Below are positions 6,309-13,934 of a stretch of 52,226 bases of DNA, piece by piece. Position 1 is the stretch's first letter. Every line of letters starts with the position of its first letter. The stretch spans positions 1 through 52,226 of the forward strand of contig NZ_KB894445.1 of NCBI RefSeq assembly GCF_000374445.1, read 5' to 3'. The stretch is from Actinokineospora enzanensis DSM 44649 (GTDB lineage Bacteria; Actinomycetota; Actinomycetes; Mycobacteriales; Pseudonocardiaceae). Position numbers and translations under genes: made by a program. Below the pieces are notes generated by a model. That model worked only from the letters and a program-made list of their open reading frames with translations, did not search any database and was not told the origin of the DNA.

Positions 6309-6734
6309 CTACGTGTCGGATGTGATGCTGGTCTCTTGAGCGATCGAGGGAGATCCGCACTCGACGGTGGCCGCCTGGTCGGCCAGGAGGGCGTCAAGTA
6401 GACCGATGGCTATGCGCCGTCGTTCCGGTGTCAACAGGGCGTAGGTGTCGACCACCTGCTGTTGCTCGGGCGTGAGCACGGGTCCGTCCAGCGCTACGCC
6501 CGCGTCGGCGAAGAACGCCTGCGAGACCTCCCACATCTCTGCGCCGAGGGCTGCCGCGAAGCGCTCGATGACCTTCAAGTTGGGCGAGCGTCCAAACCGA
6601 ACGCTGGGCTTGAGGTGGTGGGCGAGGTGGCCAGGCTTCATCCCCGCCAGCCGTTCGATCTCTGCGGTGGACCGGCCTCGGCGGTACTTGTCCACCAGCA
6701 TCCCGACGCGCGTCTTGACGTCGTCATCTGCCAT
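6309..6734 (-). CDS. XRE-family phage repressor
   Basis: A 141-residue DNA-binding protein. The N-terminal helix-turn-helix (about residues 18-60, with RSTAEIERLAGMKPGHLAHH) is followed by LKVIERFAAALGAEMWEV, typical of Cro/C1-type XRE proteins. The C-terminal third includes LTPEQQQVVDTYALLTPE and a hydrophobic dimer-type helix. It has no peptidase domain, so it would not be self-cleaved in the SOS response. The ATG at 6734 has GGGGGA upstream. It faces away from the early operon at 7200, with a 465-bp region between containing a perfect 19-bp palindrome, the arrangement of an immunity repressor. This is the better candidate for the lysogeny repressor. Confidence 0.75.
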   Translation of the reverse strand: MADDDVKTRVGMLVDKYRRGRSTAEIERLAGMKPGHLAHHLKPSVRFGRSPNLKVIERFAAALGAEMWEVSQAFFADAGVALDGPVLTPEQQQVVDTYALLTPERRRIAIGLLDALLADQAATVECGSPSIAQETSITSDT

Positions 6735-7199
6735 GTCGTCCCCCTGTCGACCCGGTCGGCGTGATCCCCAGTGATCACAGACGTACCCCGTACTGGCGTT
6801 GGCAGCGTAGGGATAGTCACCGACTCGTGAGCACACGGTAGGACCTCGGTCCGAGGTCCGCTTGAACAGTTGCCATTTTCCGGTTCGGGCACGGAGCGTG
6901 TCTGTCGAACTACTCCACATCGTCTCAGTGTTCGTACTTTCTTGACAGACGCGTGCGCTGTGATCCACTGTGGAGATCGCTCGCCGGGATGGGTTTGTCA
7001 ACCCTCCGGTCGGTGGGTTTCTGAGCCTCTGGGGGAGGTCTGCTGTGTCCTGGCGAATACGTCGCCTTGCGCCTGCTGTGGTGACAGCTCTGCTGTCGGT
7101 GTGGCTGGCGCTGATACCCGCTGCGCCGAGCGGGCCTCGCTCGGCGCGCGCGTCCGGGTTCACACGACGTTGTTTGCGCCGCTGGGAGGCGGTTTCGTC
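6735..7199. promoter_or_regulatory. Immunity/early control region
   Basis: This 465-bp non-coding region lies between the leftward repressor and the rightward early genes. A perfect palindrome GGACCTCGG-T-CCGAGGTCC occupies 6841-6859 and is a good operator candidate. TTGACA at 6942-6947 matches the -35 consensus and points rightward, though its -10 partner is weak. TCCACTGTGGA, an 11-bp palindrome, lies near 6963. The stretch from about 6860 to 6960 is relatively AT-rich. No gene with a credible ribosome site is seen; the long frames across it are chance openings. Confidence 0.5.
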
Positions 7200-7541
7200 A
7201 TGTCCACAATCGCTTTGGCTACGCCCGATCCCGAATCGGGTAACGAAGACGCGGCATCGCTGGTGTCGCTGGATCGGGTCGCGGACGAGTTCGCGCAACT
7301 GGAACGGTTGGTGCCGCGCCTGGACAAGCTCGCCGCGCGTCAGCGGCAGCTACGTCGGGTCATCCAGGCCGTCATGGGAGACGGGGAGATCGGCACCATC
7401 GGCGAGGTGCCGGTGGTCTCGTGGCGGAAGACGCTGCGTGTCGGGGTGTCGCAGAAGCTGTTGAAGGAGAAGTACCCGGACATCGTGCCGGAGGTACTCG
7501 ACATCACCGAGGTCCGGCGGTTCCTGGTGCTCGGGCGGTGA
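7200..7541 (+). CDS. Early phage protein with WK-type C-terminal segment
   Basis: The 113-residue protein starts at ATG 7200. A helical region (about 27-65, rich in Leu, Arg and Gln) is followed by a segment around VPVVSWRKTLRVGVSQKLLK and KYPDIVPEVLDITEVRRFLV. The second half resembles the C-terminal tail of YqaJ/lambda-type exonucleases, but the catalytic core is absent, so it is not a nuclease alone. It may be a recombination partner or a stand-alone tail domain. It is the first gene of a run with four-base or longer overlaps and is probably expressed early from the promoter region at 6735-7199. Confidence 0.65.
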   Translation: MSTIALATPDPESGNEDAASLVSLDRVADEFAQLERLVPRLDKLAARQRQLRRVIQAVMGDGEIGTIGEVPVVSWRKTLRVGVSQKLLKEKYPDIVPEVLDITEVRRFLVLGR

Positions 7542-7996
7542 GCACGGTCGCCGCACCACAGGAGCGCGGCGTGCGGGAGCTGGTCGGCGAGATCGCGCGG
7601 CGGGCGATCTCGTTGACCCCGGCACAGGGTGATCCGGTCGCGGCCGTGGCGGCGCTGCTGGTACTCGACCCGCGCAACGTCGACCACGTCGAGGCGGTCA
7701 TCACGGTCATCGTGTGCGATGCGCTGGGTGACCCGTGGCGGGAGACCACGGCGAACCGCTGGCGGTCGTTGCTGCCGACGTGGATCAGGCCGCAGGTCAT
7801 CGGCGCGGTTGTACAGCGCATGAGGTCGGCGGGGCTGCTGGTGTCCACCGGCCGGTGGGTGCGTTCGACCGACCGGGCCGGGGGCAACGGCGGCAAGCCG
7901 CAACCGGTGTACGTACTGATAGTCACTGGGGAAGACCAGCCGTTGCCGCTGTCGCGGCTGGGTGACGTGGGGCCGGACGGCCCCGACAGGACGTGA
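7538..7996 (+). CDS. Hypothetical early protein, winged-helix-like
   Basis: A 152-residue protein of unknown function starts at a GTG overlapping the previous stop (GTGA). The central part (about 45-125) alternates helices and a basic strand region (VVQRMRSAGLLVSTGRWVRS), which suggests a winged helix. No catalytic motif is seen. Tight overlaps on both sides place it in the replication operon. Confidence 0.65.
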   Translation: MSTVAAPQERGVRELVGEIARRAISLTPAQGDPVAAVAALLVLDPRNVDHVEAVITVIVCDALGDPWRETTANRWRSLLPTWIRPQVIGAVVQRMRSAGLLVSTGRWVRSTDRAGGNGGKPQPVYVLIVTGEDQPLPLSRLGDVGPDGPDRT

Positions 7997-8241
7997 TCCC
8001 GGCACGCAGCCACGCCGACGCCGAACAAGCCCGCCGCTGTATCGGCGGTGAGTTGGTCGCCGAGGAGCTGACCAGCGCTGCCCGCGGGCTGGTCGTGGCG
8101 TGGCTGCACGCCCGCAAGCTGACAGACACCGAGATCGCCAGGCGCGCCCGGATGTCGACCTACACCACTAGCCGCATCAGGGAACGCCTGGGCCTCCGGG
8201 CGCACACCGCACATTCGAGGAGCACCGCACGTGGCGCGTGA
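7993..8241 (+). CDS. Small helix-turn-helix protein
   Basis: An 82-residue protein with a C-terminal helix-turn-helix (KLTDTEIARRARMSTYTTSR, about residues 42-61) like that of sigma-region or transposase-type DNA-binding proteins. GTG 7993 overlaps the previous stop (GTGA), and its end overlaps the next start by 11 bp. It may regulate early genes or mark an origin. Its size would also suit a recombination directionality factor, for which there is no direct evidence. Confidence 0.65.
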   Translation: MIPARSHADAEQARRCIGGELVAEELTSAARGLVVAWLHARKLTDTEIARRARMSTYTTSRIRERLGLRAHTAHSRSTARGA

Positions 8242-9271
8242 CCACGCCCGCATTCAGTGCGACATCTGGGACGACGACGACTTCCGTCCACTGTCGACAC
8301 TGGCCAAGCTGATGTACATCCACCTGCTGTCACAGAAGAAGTTGAGCTATGCCGGGCTGCTCGATCTGGCCGCGAAGCGTTGGGCGCGCGCGCACCCCGA
8401 CCACGACGTGAGCGAGATCCGGGCGGCGTTGTCGGAGCTGGACGCGGCGCGCATGGTCGTCATCGACCACGACACGGAGGAGCTTCTTGTCCGGACCCTG
8501 ATCCGCAACGACGGCATCGTCAAGCAGCCGCAGGTGCTCGCCGCCGCGTTGCGGCAGTCCTACGCGATCGAGTCGCCGATCCTGCGGGCGGCGCTGGCGG
8601 TGGAGCTGCGTCGCCTGCCGGTCGAGTTGTGCGGGTCGCTGCCGCAGATCGTGGCCGCCTCGCTGGAGCGCGGCGACACCGCGCCGCCGGTGGAGATCAA
8701 GCCCGTGCGCCGCCGCCCGGCCAGCGACGCCGCCGACGCGCCCGCGGCGGTCGAGTCCGCCGAGCGGGAGCCCGTCGACAACCCTGCGGGCGACCCTTCC
8801 CGGAAGGGTTCCGGGCGGCCTCTGGGGGAAGGGGGCAGGGGGCAAGGGGACTCTTCCCGTCCTCGGTCTCGTAGTTCTTCTGGGCGCACGCGCGCGACGC
8901 GACCCGCCCGCGAGCTGGCCGCCCGCTTGGTCGCCGACCACGTCCCGGCGCAACCGCGCCGGGTGACCGATCGGCTCACCACCGAGGCCGCCGCGCTGCT
9001 GACCGAGGGCATCACCACCGACCGGGTGGAAGCCGGGCTACGCCGTTGGGCACAGCGTCGGGTCGGGGCCGGTCTGCTGCCGGAGCTGGTCGGCGAGGCC
9101 ATGCGCACCGCCGCGCCCGCCGGGGCCGCGGGCACGACCCCGCTGGCCGCCGCGCTGGAGCTGGCTCGTCGGGTCGCGCACGAGGACCAGGACGACAGCG
9201 AGCTTGGACGCATCCTGCGCACCGCCGACGACGAGACCGCCGTGGCCGCGTTGCTGGGGGTGGCGGCATGA
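8231..9271 (+). CDS. Phage replication initiator-like protein
   Basis: The 346-residue protein starts MARDHARIQCDIWDDDDFR and continues with LSTLAKLMYIHLLSQKKLSY. This is the N-terminal winged-helix form seen in many actinophage and Gram-positive replisome organisers. A long Arg/Pro/Ser-rich linker (about 150-220) leads to a C-terminal helical domain (about 225-346). By analogy it binds the origin and recruits a helicase loader. The next gene resembles a loader, which supports this. I cannot see a defined origin repeat; a G-rich and purine-rich patch at about 8820-8860 inside the gene is a possible site. The GTG start lies within the preceding gene. Confidence 0.7.
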   Translation: MARDHARIQCDIWDDDDFRPLSTLAKLMYIHLLSQKKLSYAGLLDLAAKRWARAHPDHDVSEIRAALSELDAARMVVIDHDTEELLVRTLIRNDGIVKQPQVLAAALRQSYAIESPILRAALAVELRRLPVELCGSLPQIVAASLERGDTAPPVEIKPVRRRPASDAADAPAAVESAEREPVDNPAGDPSRKGSGRPLGEGGRGQGDSSRPRSRSSSGRTRATRPARELAARLVADHVPAQPRRVTDRLTTEAAALLTEGITTDRVEAGLRRWAQRRVGAGLLPELVGEAMRTAAPAGAAGTTPLAAALELARRVAHEDQDDSELGRILRTADDETAVAALLGVAA

Positions 9272-9819
9272 GCCAGGAGACCATGAGCGGCCAGGCCGGG
9301 CCGCTCATGTCGCGGGTGGAGGTGTCCGGGCTGCTGGCGATGATGGCCGCGTTCCGCTCCCGCACCCCCAGCGACACCGAGCTCCGTTGGTGGCGTGACC
9401 AGCTCGTCGGGTACAGCTCGGCCGAGTGCCAAGCGGCGCTGCTGGCGCACTCCAAGACCAGCCCGGAGAGCGTGACCCCGGCCCAGATCATCGGGCGCAT
9501 CCGCGACGCGCGGCACCGTACCGAGGTCCGGCGGCAGCGCCTCGCCCGCGACCCGGAGACCGACCGGCGCCGCAGTGCCGACGCGGCCCGGCGCGGCATG
9601 GCGGCCGTCTACGCCGAGACCGGATGGACCCGGCTGCCCGAACAACGCGCGGCGCTGACCGTGCCATGCCCGGAACCGGGGTGTGAGGTCCCCGCCGGGG
9701 TGATGTGCGCCCAGACCGGCCCGCGTCCCCGCCGGGACCCGGCCACCGGCGTGCACCGGTCCCGACGTGACGCCGCCCAGGCCGCCGCCGCCGCGCAGGA
9801 CCGGGAGGTGACCGCGTGA
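9268..9819 (+). CDS. Helicase loader-like replication protein
   Basis: A 183-residue protein starts at an ATG overlapping the previous stop (ATGA). The first 80 residues resemble actinophage replicative helicase loader proteins: SRVEVSGLLAMMAAF, a Trp-containing helix (WWRDQLVG), then VTPAQIIGRIRDAR. A Cys motif (CPEPGCEVPAGVMC, about 130-143) suggests zinc binding. It probably loads the host DnaB at the phage origin with the upstream initiator-like protein. No ATPase motif is visible, so it is not a DnaC-type loader. Confidence 0.6.
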   Translation: MSQETMSGQAGPLMSRVEVSGLLAMMAAFRSRTPSDTELRWWRDQLVGYSSAECQAALLAHSKTSPESVTPAQIIGRIRDARHRTEVRRQRLARDPETDRRRSADAARRGMAAVYAETGWTRLPEQRAALTVPCPEPGCEVPAGVMCAQTGPRPRRDPATGVHRSRRDAAQAAAAAQDREVTA

Positions 9820-10685
9820 ACGACCTCGCCGACCTGGATATCTACGCCGCGACGCCGTGCCTGCTCGGCTGCGTCGCGGGCGACGGAGAGCCGTTTCCCG
9901 CCCAGCACGGCTACCGCACGTGCGACCCGTGTGCCGACCGGCTCCGCGCCACGCTCAACGAGCTGGTGGAGCTGTACGCGCTGGTCGACGACGCCATGGT
10001 CCCGGGCGGCGGCGGGGCCGCCGCGCGCGGCGCGCCCGGTCACGGCTCCCGGTCCCCGGCCCGGGACAGCGTGATCGTGCTCACCGACCCGCGCACGCAC
10101 GCGGTGGAGGACGACGACCCGCACTCGGTGTTGGCGGTGCTGTCGAGCTGGGCGGACAACGTGCGCCAGGACACCGGCCAGGATCCGCGCGGCGGCCCGG
10201 CCACCGTGTCCGGGGAGGTCGCCGTCCTGGTCCGGTGGCTGGACTGGGCGACCCGCCAGTACTGGATCGGGGACCTGGGCCAGGAGGTGGACGAGCTGGC
10301 GCACCAGCTCCGCGCCGCGCTCGGCGTGCAGGAGCGCACGATCCCTGTCGGTCCTTGCCCGGCCCGGGTCACCGACCCGGGCACCGGCCGTCTCACGACC
10401 TGTGGCGGGCCGCTCAGGGCCCGATTGTCGGTCGAGCGGATCAGGTGTCCCCGGTGCCGGGCGAGCTGGCCGCGTGACCGCTGGGACGACCTCGGCGGCG
10501 AGCTGGGCACCCCGGTGTCGGACTACGCGTCGCTGTCGGTGTGGCTGTCGACGCCGACCGGCACCCTGCGCCGCTGGCGGGGCGAGGACGAGTGGGCCAA
10601 CCACGGCAGCAGACGCCGCCCGCAGTTCGCGCGCACGGACGCGCTGGCCTCCTGGCGGCGCAGACACGCGGCGGTGCCCGGGTAG
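9816..10685 (+). CDS. Zinc-binding phage protein with C-terminal HTH
   Basis: The 289-residue protein starts at GTG 9816 (GTGA overlap). Two cysteine pairs at the N-terminus (CLLGC and CDPCAD) and four later (CPARV, CGG, CPRCRASW) suggest two zinc sites. The C-terminal 55 residues (SLSVWLSTPTGTLRRWRGED) look like a helix-turn-helix. Such proteins recur at the end of actinophage replication operons without a tested function. It ends the overlapping run from 7200; the cassette array begins after it. Confidence 0.6.
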   Translation: MNDLADLDIYAATPCLLGCVAGDGEPFPAQHGYRTCDPCADRLRATLNELVELYALVDDAMVPGGGGAAARGAPGHGSRSPARDSVIVLTDPRTHAVEDDDPHSVLAVLSSWADNVRQDTGQDPRGGPATVSGEVAVLVRWLDWATRQYWIGDLGQEVDELAHQLRAALGVQERTIPVGPCPARVTDPGTGRLTTCGGPLRARLSVERIRCPRCRASWPRDRWDDLGGELGTPVSDYASLSVWLSTPTGTLRRWRGEDEWANHGSRRRPQFARTDALASWRRRHAAVPG

Positions 10686-10715
10686 TGGGTTGCGGGACCG
10701 GTGACCACCCCGGAG

Positions 10716-10791
10716 GGCGGTTGGAACCACCGGCCCCGCAGTCCCGTTGCACTCGGCCACGAAGGCCGCAGAAAGGACACGCTCAGTGTAG
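10716..10791 (+). repeat. Degenerate sixth leader without a gene
   Basis: GGTTGGAACC (near 10719), CCCGTTGC (10743-10750) and GAAAGGAC (10771-10778) occur in the order and spacing of the 3' part of the five cassette leaders. They are followed by GTG at 10786 and then TAG immediately. The promoter half is not recognisable. This looks like a relic of a lost cassette and is the weakest of the series. Confidence 0.35.
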
Positions 10792-10818
10792 GCGAGCGGG
10801 TCCCCGTGTCGCCAGGTG

Positions 10819-10904
10819 GCGTCGTGGATCACCATCGCTAGCTCCACTCCCATCACTCCGGATATAGTTATTGCTGTGAGGGGGACGGGATGGAACCCCA
10901 CCCC
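10819..10904 (+). promoter_or_regulatory. Cassette promoter-leader, copy 1
   Basis: GCGTCGTGGATCACC at 10819, then a -10 box TATAGT at 10863-10868 inside CCGGATATAGTTATT, then GGGGGACGGGATGGAACCCC at 10880-10899 (a short G/C stem in the leader) and CCGTTGC at 10919-10925. The -35 position is AGCTCC, a poor match, so the conserved upstream box may bind an activator. Nearly identical to copy 2 over its first half. Confidence 0.8.
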
Positions 10905-10945
10905 ACACCAAAGGAGAACCGTTGCACACCAAGGAAATGGACACC

Positions 10946-11305
10946 ATGGACTTCCCCATTCCCGTATGGCTCGGCACATTCAAGGAGGTGACCGTATGGG
11001 CGGTGTACCACTGGCGACCGGCCGGTCCGACGACCCTCGGGGCCCAGGGCGTCGGCACGCCCGTGGTACACGCCCTGTTCAGTGACGACCGCTGCTACTG
11101 CGGCCTGTGCACGCTGGTACCCGGCAACGTCGGTCCCTGCCCGAACCTGGAGCGGCGCGCCCTCCTGGCGCACGACCAGTTCCGGGAGCTGTACTCCGAC
11201 TACTCCGTCCAACTGGGACAGTTTCCCGTGCTGGGTTACCTGAGCCTCGGCGCCCGCCGGATCGAAGTGGTCGCCCGCTTGCTCAACCTCGCCCCCGAGG
11301 ACTGA
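10946..11305 (+). CDS. Cassette 1 protein, unknown
   Basis: The 119-residue protein starts at ATG 10946, about ten bases after AAGGA; an upstream TTG at 10922 is part of the conserved leader and is rejected. A beta-rich N-terminal half (VWLGTFKEVTVWAVYHW) leads to a CYCGLCTLVPGNVGPCPN segment with four cysteines that may bind metal, then a helical C-terminus. It is not obviously a paralogue of cassettes 3-5. It is monocistronic: its own promoter-leader precedes it and a 14-bp hairpin follows. Confidence 0.7.
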   Translation: MDFPIPVWLGTFKEVTVWAVYHWRPAGPTTLGAQGVGTPVVHALFSDDRCYCGLCTLVPGNVGPCPNLERRALLAHDQFRELYSDYSVQLGQFPVLGYLSLGARRIEVVARLLNLAPED

Positions 11306-11311
11306 TTCACA

Positions 11312-11345
11312 GGCGAGGCGGGAGCCGTCGCGCTCCCGCCTCGCC
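11312..11345 (+). terminator. Cassette 1 terminator
   Basis: A perfect 14-bp stem (GGCGAGGCGGGAGC with GCTCCCGCCTCGCC) and six-base loop start a few bases after the stop codon. The next cassette's promoter begins 14 bp later. Confidence 0.85.
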
Positions 11346-11358
11346 CCTTGGAGAAGTG

Positions 11359-11444
11359 GCGTCGTGGATCACGATCGCTAGCTCCACTCCCCGCAAGCCG
11401 GATATAGTTCTTCTTGTGAGGGGGACGGGATGGAACCCCACCCC
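11359..11444 (+). promoter_or_regulatory. Cassette promoter-leader, copy 2
   Basis: Same order as copy 1: GCGTCGTGGATCAC at 11359, CCGGATATAGTTCTT with a TATAGT -10 box at 11403-11408, GGGGGACGGGATGGAACCCC at 11420-11439, then CCGTTGC near 11458. It shares GATCGCTAGCTCCACTCC with copy 1, and differs from copies 3-5 there by six extra bases. Confidence 0.8.
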
Positions 11445-11484
11445 ACACAACACCAAACCGTTGCACCGAACCGAAAGGACCATC

Positions 11485-12309
11485 ATGGCCACCACTCGCA
11501 AGACCTCCAAGGGCAAGGCCGCCGAGTCCAAGCCCGCGGCGACGGAGGACAAGGCCGCCATCAAGCGCAAGGTCGCCGCGCTGCTCAAGCAGGCCGAGGA
11601 CTCCGCCGTCACTCCGGAGGAGGCGCAGGCGTTCGCCGCCAAGGCGGCCGAATTGCTGGCCCGGTACAGCTTGGACGCCGCCGCGTTGCGAGAGGAGAAG
11701 GGGCAGAGGCCGGAGCCCATCTCGACTCACGTCTTCACCGTGTCCGGCCAGGGATGCCACGGCAAGGCGCGCACCATCCTCCACCGCTTCGTGATCGACG
11801 CCGTGGGAGGCAAGCATATCGCCCAAGGCGATGACATGACGACCAAGGACCGTTTGGTGACCGCAGTCGGCACGGCCTCGATGATCGACACGTTGAAGAC
11901 GCTCCTGCCCTGGGTCATGGCGCAGGCGGAGAGCGCGGCCCGCCTGGCGACGCCCTTGTACGTAGCGCAGGCAGACACCGATCACCTGACCACGGCGAAC
12001 AAGAACATCCTCCGCCGCGACTACTTCCGGTCGTTCATCAAGGGCTACGGCCAGGGGGTGGCGGACAAGATCCTCGCCACCCGGAACGACCTGGCCGAGG
12101 AGGTCAAGGGAAGTGCCAAGGCGGTGGTACTGGTTCGCGACACGGAGCGGATCGCCGCCGAGTACGCCCGCAAGTTCCCCGAGATCTCGCAGGATCGCGG
12201 CAGCAAGACCACCGTCGCCGGACACGCGGCCGGCGTGCGCGCCGGTCGGGCCGCCGACACCGGTCAGGCCAAGGTCACCACCAGGAGTCGGAAGGGGGTC
12301 GGCAAGTAG
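11485..12309 (+). CDS. DUF2786-like protein (cassette 2)
   Basis: The 274-residue protein starts at ATG 11485, five bases after AAAGGA. A Lys/Ala-rich N-terminus precedes a DUF2786-type segment (about residues 26-70: IKRKVAALLKQAEDS, then EEAQAFAAKAAELLARYSLD). The rest is helical, and a basic tail (TTRSRKGVGK) may touch nucleic acid. DUF2786 proteins occur in many actinophages and plasmids with no established function. A shared leader precedes it and a 10-bp hairpin follows, so it is expressed alone. Much longer readings starting at 11107 run through cassette 1 and its terminator and are not credible. Confidence 0.8.
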   Translation: MATTRKTSKGKAAESKPAATEDKAAIKRKVAALLKQAEDSAVTPEEAQAFAAKAAELLARYSLDAAALREEKGQRPEPISTHVFTVSGQGCHGKARTILHRFVIDAVGGKHIAQGDDMTTKDRLVTAVGTASMIDTLKTLLPWVMAQAESAARLATPLYVAQADTDHLTTANKNILRRDYFRSFIKGYGQGVADKILATRNDLAEEVKGSAKAVVLVRDTERIAAEYARKFPEISQDRGSKTTVAGHAAGVRAGRAADTGQAKVTTRSRKGVGK

Positions 12310-12314
12310 TCGAT

Positions 12315-12344
12315 GGGCGCCCCGGCCTCCGGGTCGGGGCGCCC
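12315..12344 (+). terminator. Cassette 2 terminator
   Basis: GGGCGCCCCG and CGGGGCGCCC form a perfect 10-bp stem with a ten-base loop just after the stop. Confidence 0.8.
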
Positions 12345-12352
12345 CGCTCCTG

Positions 12353-12430
12353 GCGTCGTGGATCACCTTCCATGATCCCCACATTCCGGATAGAGTTATT
12401 GGTGTCAGGGGGACGGGATGGAACCCCGCC
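12353..12430 (+). promoter_or_regulatory. Cassette promoter-leader, copy 3
   Basis: GCGTCGTGGATCACC at 12353, a -35-like TTCCAT at 12368, 17 bases, then TAGAGT at 12391-12396, followed by GGGGGACGGGATGGAACCCC and CCCGTTGC. Copies 3, 4 and 5 keep the same distance of 38 bp from the first box to the -10 box. Confidence 0.8.
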
Positions 12431-12465
12431 ACCCGACGCGAAACCCGTTGCAACAGGAGGATTCA

Positions 12466-13041
12466 ATGTCCATGAACAACACTCCCCCCGGGCGTCACCG
12501 CCGCGCCCGAATCCAGCGGTGCCGGGCACTGCTGGTCACCCCGAGCGGGCCGACCACGATCGACATCCACGCCGACCGTCGCGGGCTGCCCGTCCTGCTG
12601 ACCGCCACGTCCGCCTTGACCGGCTGGGATCTGGCCGGGGTCGCGTTCTGGGTCGACCGGGACGCCGAAGTCGACACCGCGCCGCTGAACCGGCCCGCGA
12701 CCAACCTGTTGGACGCGTTCCTGCGCAGTGTCAAGGCGGGCCGCTACCTGCCCGGCAGGGACACGTGGGAGCGCCGCCACGCCGCCGAGCTGCTCGACGG
12801 CGACCCGAGGGACCGCCGGGTCTACGGCGCGTGCGTGGTGGACGGTCTGATCCCGGAGGCCGACCGCGACTACACCGACCCCCGGCCCATGTTCCGGCCG
12901 CTGTCTCGCGAGTTCTGGACCTGGTACACCCGCGATGGCGACCCCCGCGTCACCGACCTGGGCCGTGAACTGGCGTTGCTGATCCGTGAGAGCGGCCACC
13001 GCCTGGACCGCGTCATCGGTGTCCGGATAGTCGCCGACTGA
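12466..13041 (+). CDS. Cassette paralogue A, unknown
   Basis: The 191-residue protein starts at ATG 12466 behind AGGAGG, not at the ATG inside the leader (12418). It shares a pattern with the next two cassette proteins: a Gly-Val-x-Phe-Trp motif (GVAFWVD here), an Asn-containing helix, a Gly-x-Tyr (GRYLPG), a Tyr-Gly-x-Cys-Val segment (VYGACVVDGL), a Trp-rich stretch (FWTWYTRDG) and a terminal HRLDRVIGVRIV-x-D. No catalytic motif, membrane segment or signal is seen. It is a small soluble protein, possibly of an expanded phage family acting against host or competitor systems, although only the gene arrangement suggests that. Confidence 0.75.
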   Translation: MSMNNTPPGRHRRARIQRCRALLVTPSGPTTIDIHADRRGLPVLLTATSALTGWDLAGVAFWVDRDAEVDTAPLNRPATNLLDAFLRSVKAGRYLPGRDTWERRHAAELLDGDPRDRRVYGACVVDGLIPEADRDYTDPRPMFRPLSREFWTWYTRDGDPRVTDLGRELALLIRESGHRLDRVIGVRIVAD

Positions 13042-13046
13042 CCGAC

Positions 13047-13076
13047 GCGGGTCCCGCTCACACGAGCGGGACCCGC
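13047..13076 (+). terminator. Cassette 3 terminator
   Basis: GCGGGTCCCGCTC pairs perfectly with GAGCGGGACCCGC across a four-base loop, six bases after the stop. Confidence 0.85.
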
Positions 13077-13086
13077 CCCCTGGGGA

Positions 13087-13163
13087 GCGTCGTGGATCAC
13101 CTTCCACGATCCCCGAATTACGGATAGAGTTATTGGTGTCGGGGGACGGGATGGAACCCCGCC
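13087..13163 (+). promoter_or_regulatory. Cassette promoter-leader, copy 4
   Basis: GCGTCGTGGATCACC at 13087, TTCCAC in the -35 position, TAGAGT at 13125-13130 after 17 bases, then GGGGGACGGGATGGAACCCC and CCGTTGC. It differs from copy 3 at only a few bases. Confidence 0.8.
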
Positions 13164-13204
13164 GCCGACGCCACCGTTGCGAACAGAGAGGCACCACAAG
13201 CGTC

Positions 13205-13759
13205 ATGCGCACCACAATCCGGCCACACCAGCCGAACGTCATTCCACAAAGGATCAGGGTCGCTCCCGGTGAGGTCGACCTCATGCACATCACCTTCGAC
13301 AGGCTGTACGCCTTCACCGTCGAACAGGGCGACGCCCACGGTTTCATCGGCTCACACCTGGCCTACCCCAGGGCGCACCGGTGGGAACCCATTGCCGGGG
13401 TCGGGTTCTGGACCGGCCAGCAGTCCTACAAGCGGTGGGACCTCAACCCGGTGGCGGGCGCGGTCTACGTCGAACTCGTGCGCGCCGTCGCGGACGGCCG
13501 CTATGCCGCCGACGAACAGGAACGAGTGGCCGCCGGGATCAACCGCGTCGGCAGCCCCTGTTTCTACGGGCCGTGCCTGATCGCCGGGATCGGCGACCAG
13601 GGCGAGGCGACACCGCTTCCCGACGCGTTCTGGTCGTGGTGGGAAGGCTCCGCCCCCGACCTGCACCGGATCATCCTCGCGCACCGCATCGCCGACACGC
13701 TCGCCGAGGTGGGCGTGACGGCCGACCAGGTAACCGAGGTGACCGTCCTGTCCGACTGA
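13205..13759 (+). CDS. Cassette paralogue B, unknown
   Basis: The 184-residue protein starts at ATG 13205, after the leader's CCGTTGC and a weak AGAGAGG site. It carries the same ordered pattern as its neighbours: IAGVGFW, NPVAGAVYVELV, GRYAAD, CFYGPCLIAGI, FWSWWEG, and an end reading VTEVTVLSD. Identity with paralogues A and C is low outside these positions, so the copies are old or fast-evolving. The reading that starts within the leader at 13133 is rejected because it would translate the conserved stem. Confidence 0.75.
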   Translation: MRTTIRPHQPNVIPQRIRVAPGEVDLMHITFDRLYAFTVEQGDAHGFIGSHLAYPRAHRWEPIAGVGFWTGQQSYKRWDLNPVAGAVYVELVRAVADGRYAADEQERVAAGINRVGSPCFYGPCLIAGIGDQGEATPLPDAFWSWWEGSAPDLHRIILAHRIADTLAEVGVTADQVTEVTVLSD

Positions 13760-13769
13760 CCGACCCGGC

Positions 13770-13789
13770 CCCCGGCCCACGGGCCGGGG
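13770..13789 (+). terminator. Cassette 4 terminator-like hairpin
   Basis: CCCCGGCCC and GGGCCGGGG are complementary across only two bases, so the formed hairpin would have a shorter stem and larger loop. A tandem duplication of GCGTCCCTGGGGG follows at about 13790-13815, just before the next leader, and may reflect the event that copied the cassette. Confidence 0.6.
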
Positions 13790-13815
13790 TGTCCCTGGGG
13801 GGCGTCCCTGGGGGG

Positions 13816-13892
13816 GCGTCGTGGATCACCTTCCATCTTCCCTGTAATCCGGATACAGTTATCACTGTTCGGGGGACGGGATGGGACCCCGC
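13816..13892 (+). promoter_or_regulatory. Cassette promoter-leader, copy 5
   Basis: GCGTCGTGGATCACC at 13816, TTCCAT in the -35 position, TACAGT at 13854-13859, then GGGGGACGGGATGGGACCCC and CCCGTTGC. The leader stem carries one change (GGGACC in place of GGAACC). Confidence 0.8.
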
Positions 13893-13934
13893 CCCGACAC
13901 CGCAACCCGTTGCGAAACAACGAAAGGAACACCA

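Noticed and set aside
8560..9756. Long minus-strand frame over the replication genes
   Set aside because: Arg/Pro/Ala-rich chance opening typical of high-GC antisense; the plus-strand genes overlap in good operon fashion.
9609..10979. 456-codon minus-strand frame
   Set aside because: Antisense to two supported phage genes and crossing the first cassette promoter.
11107..11484. N-terminal extension of the DUF2786-like gene
   Set aside because: It would read through cassette 1, its terminator and the conserved leader; the ATG at 11485 with AAAGGA is better.
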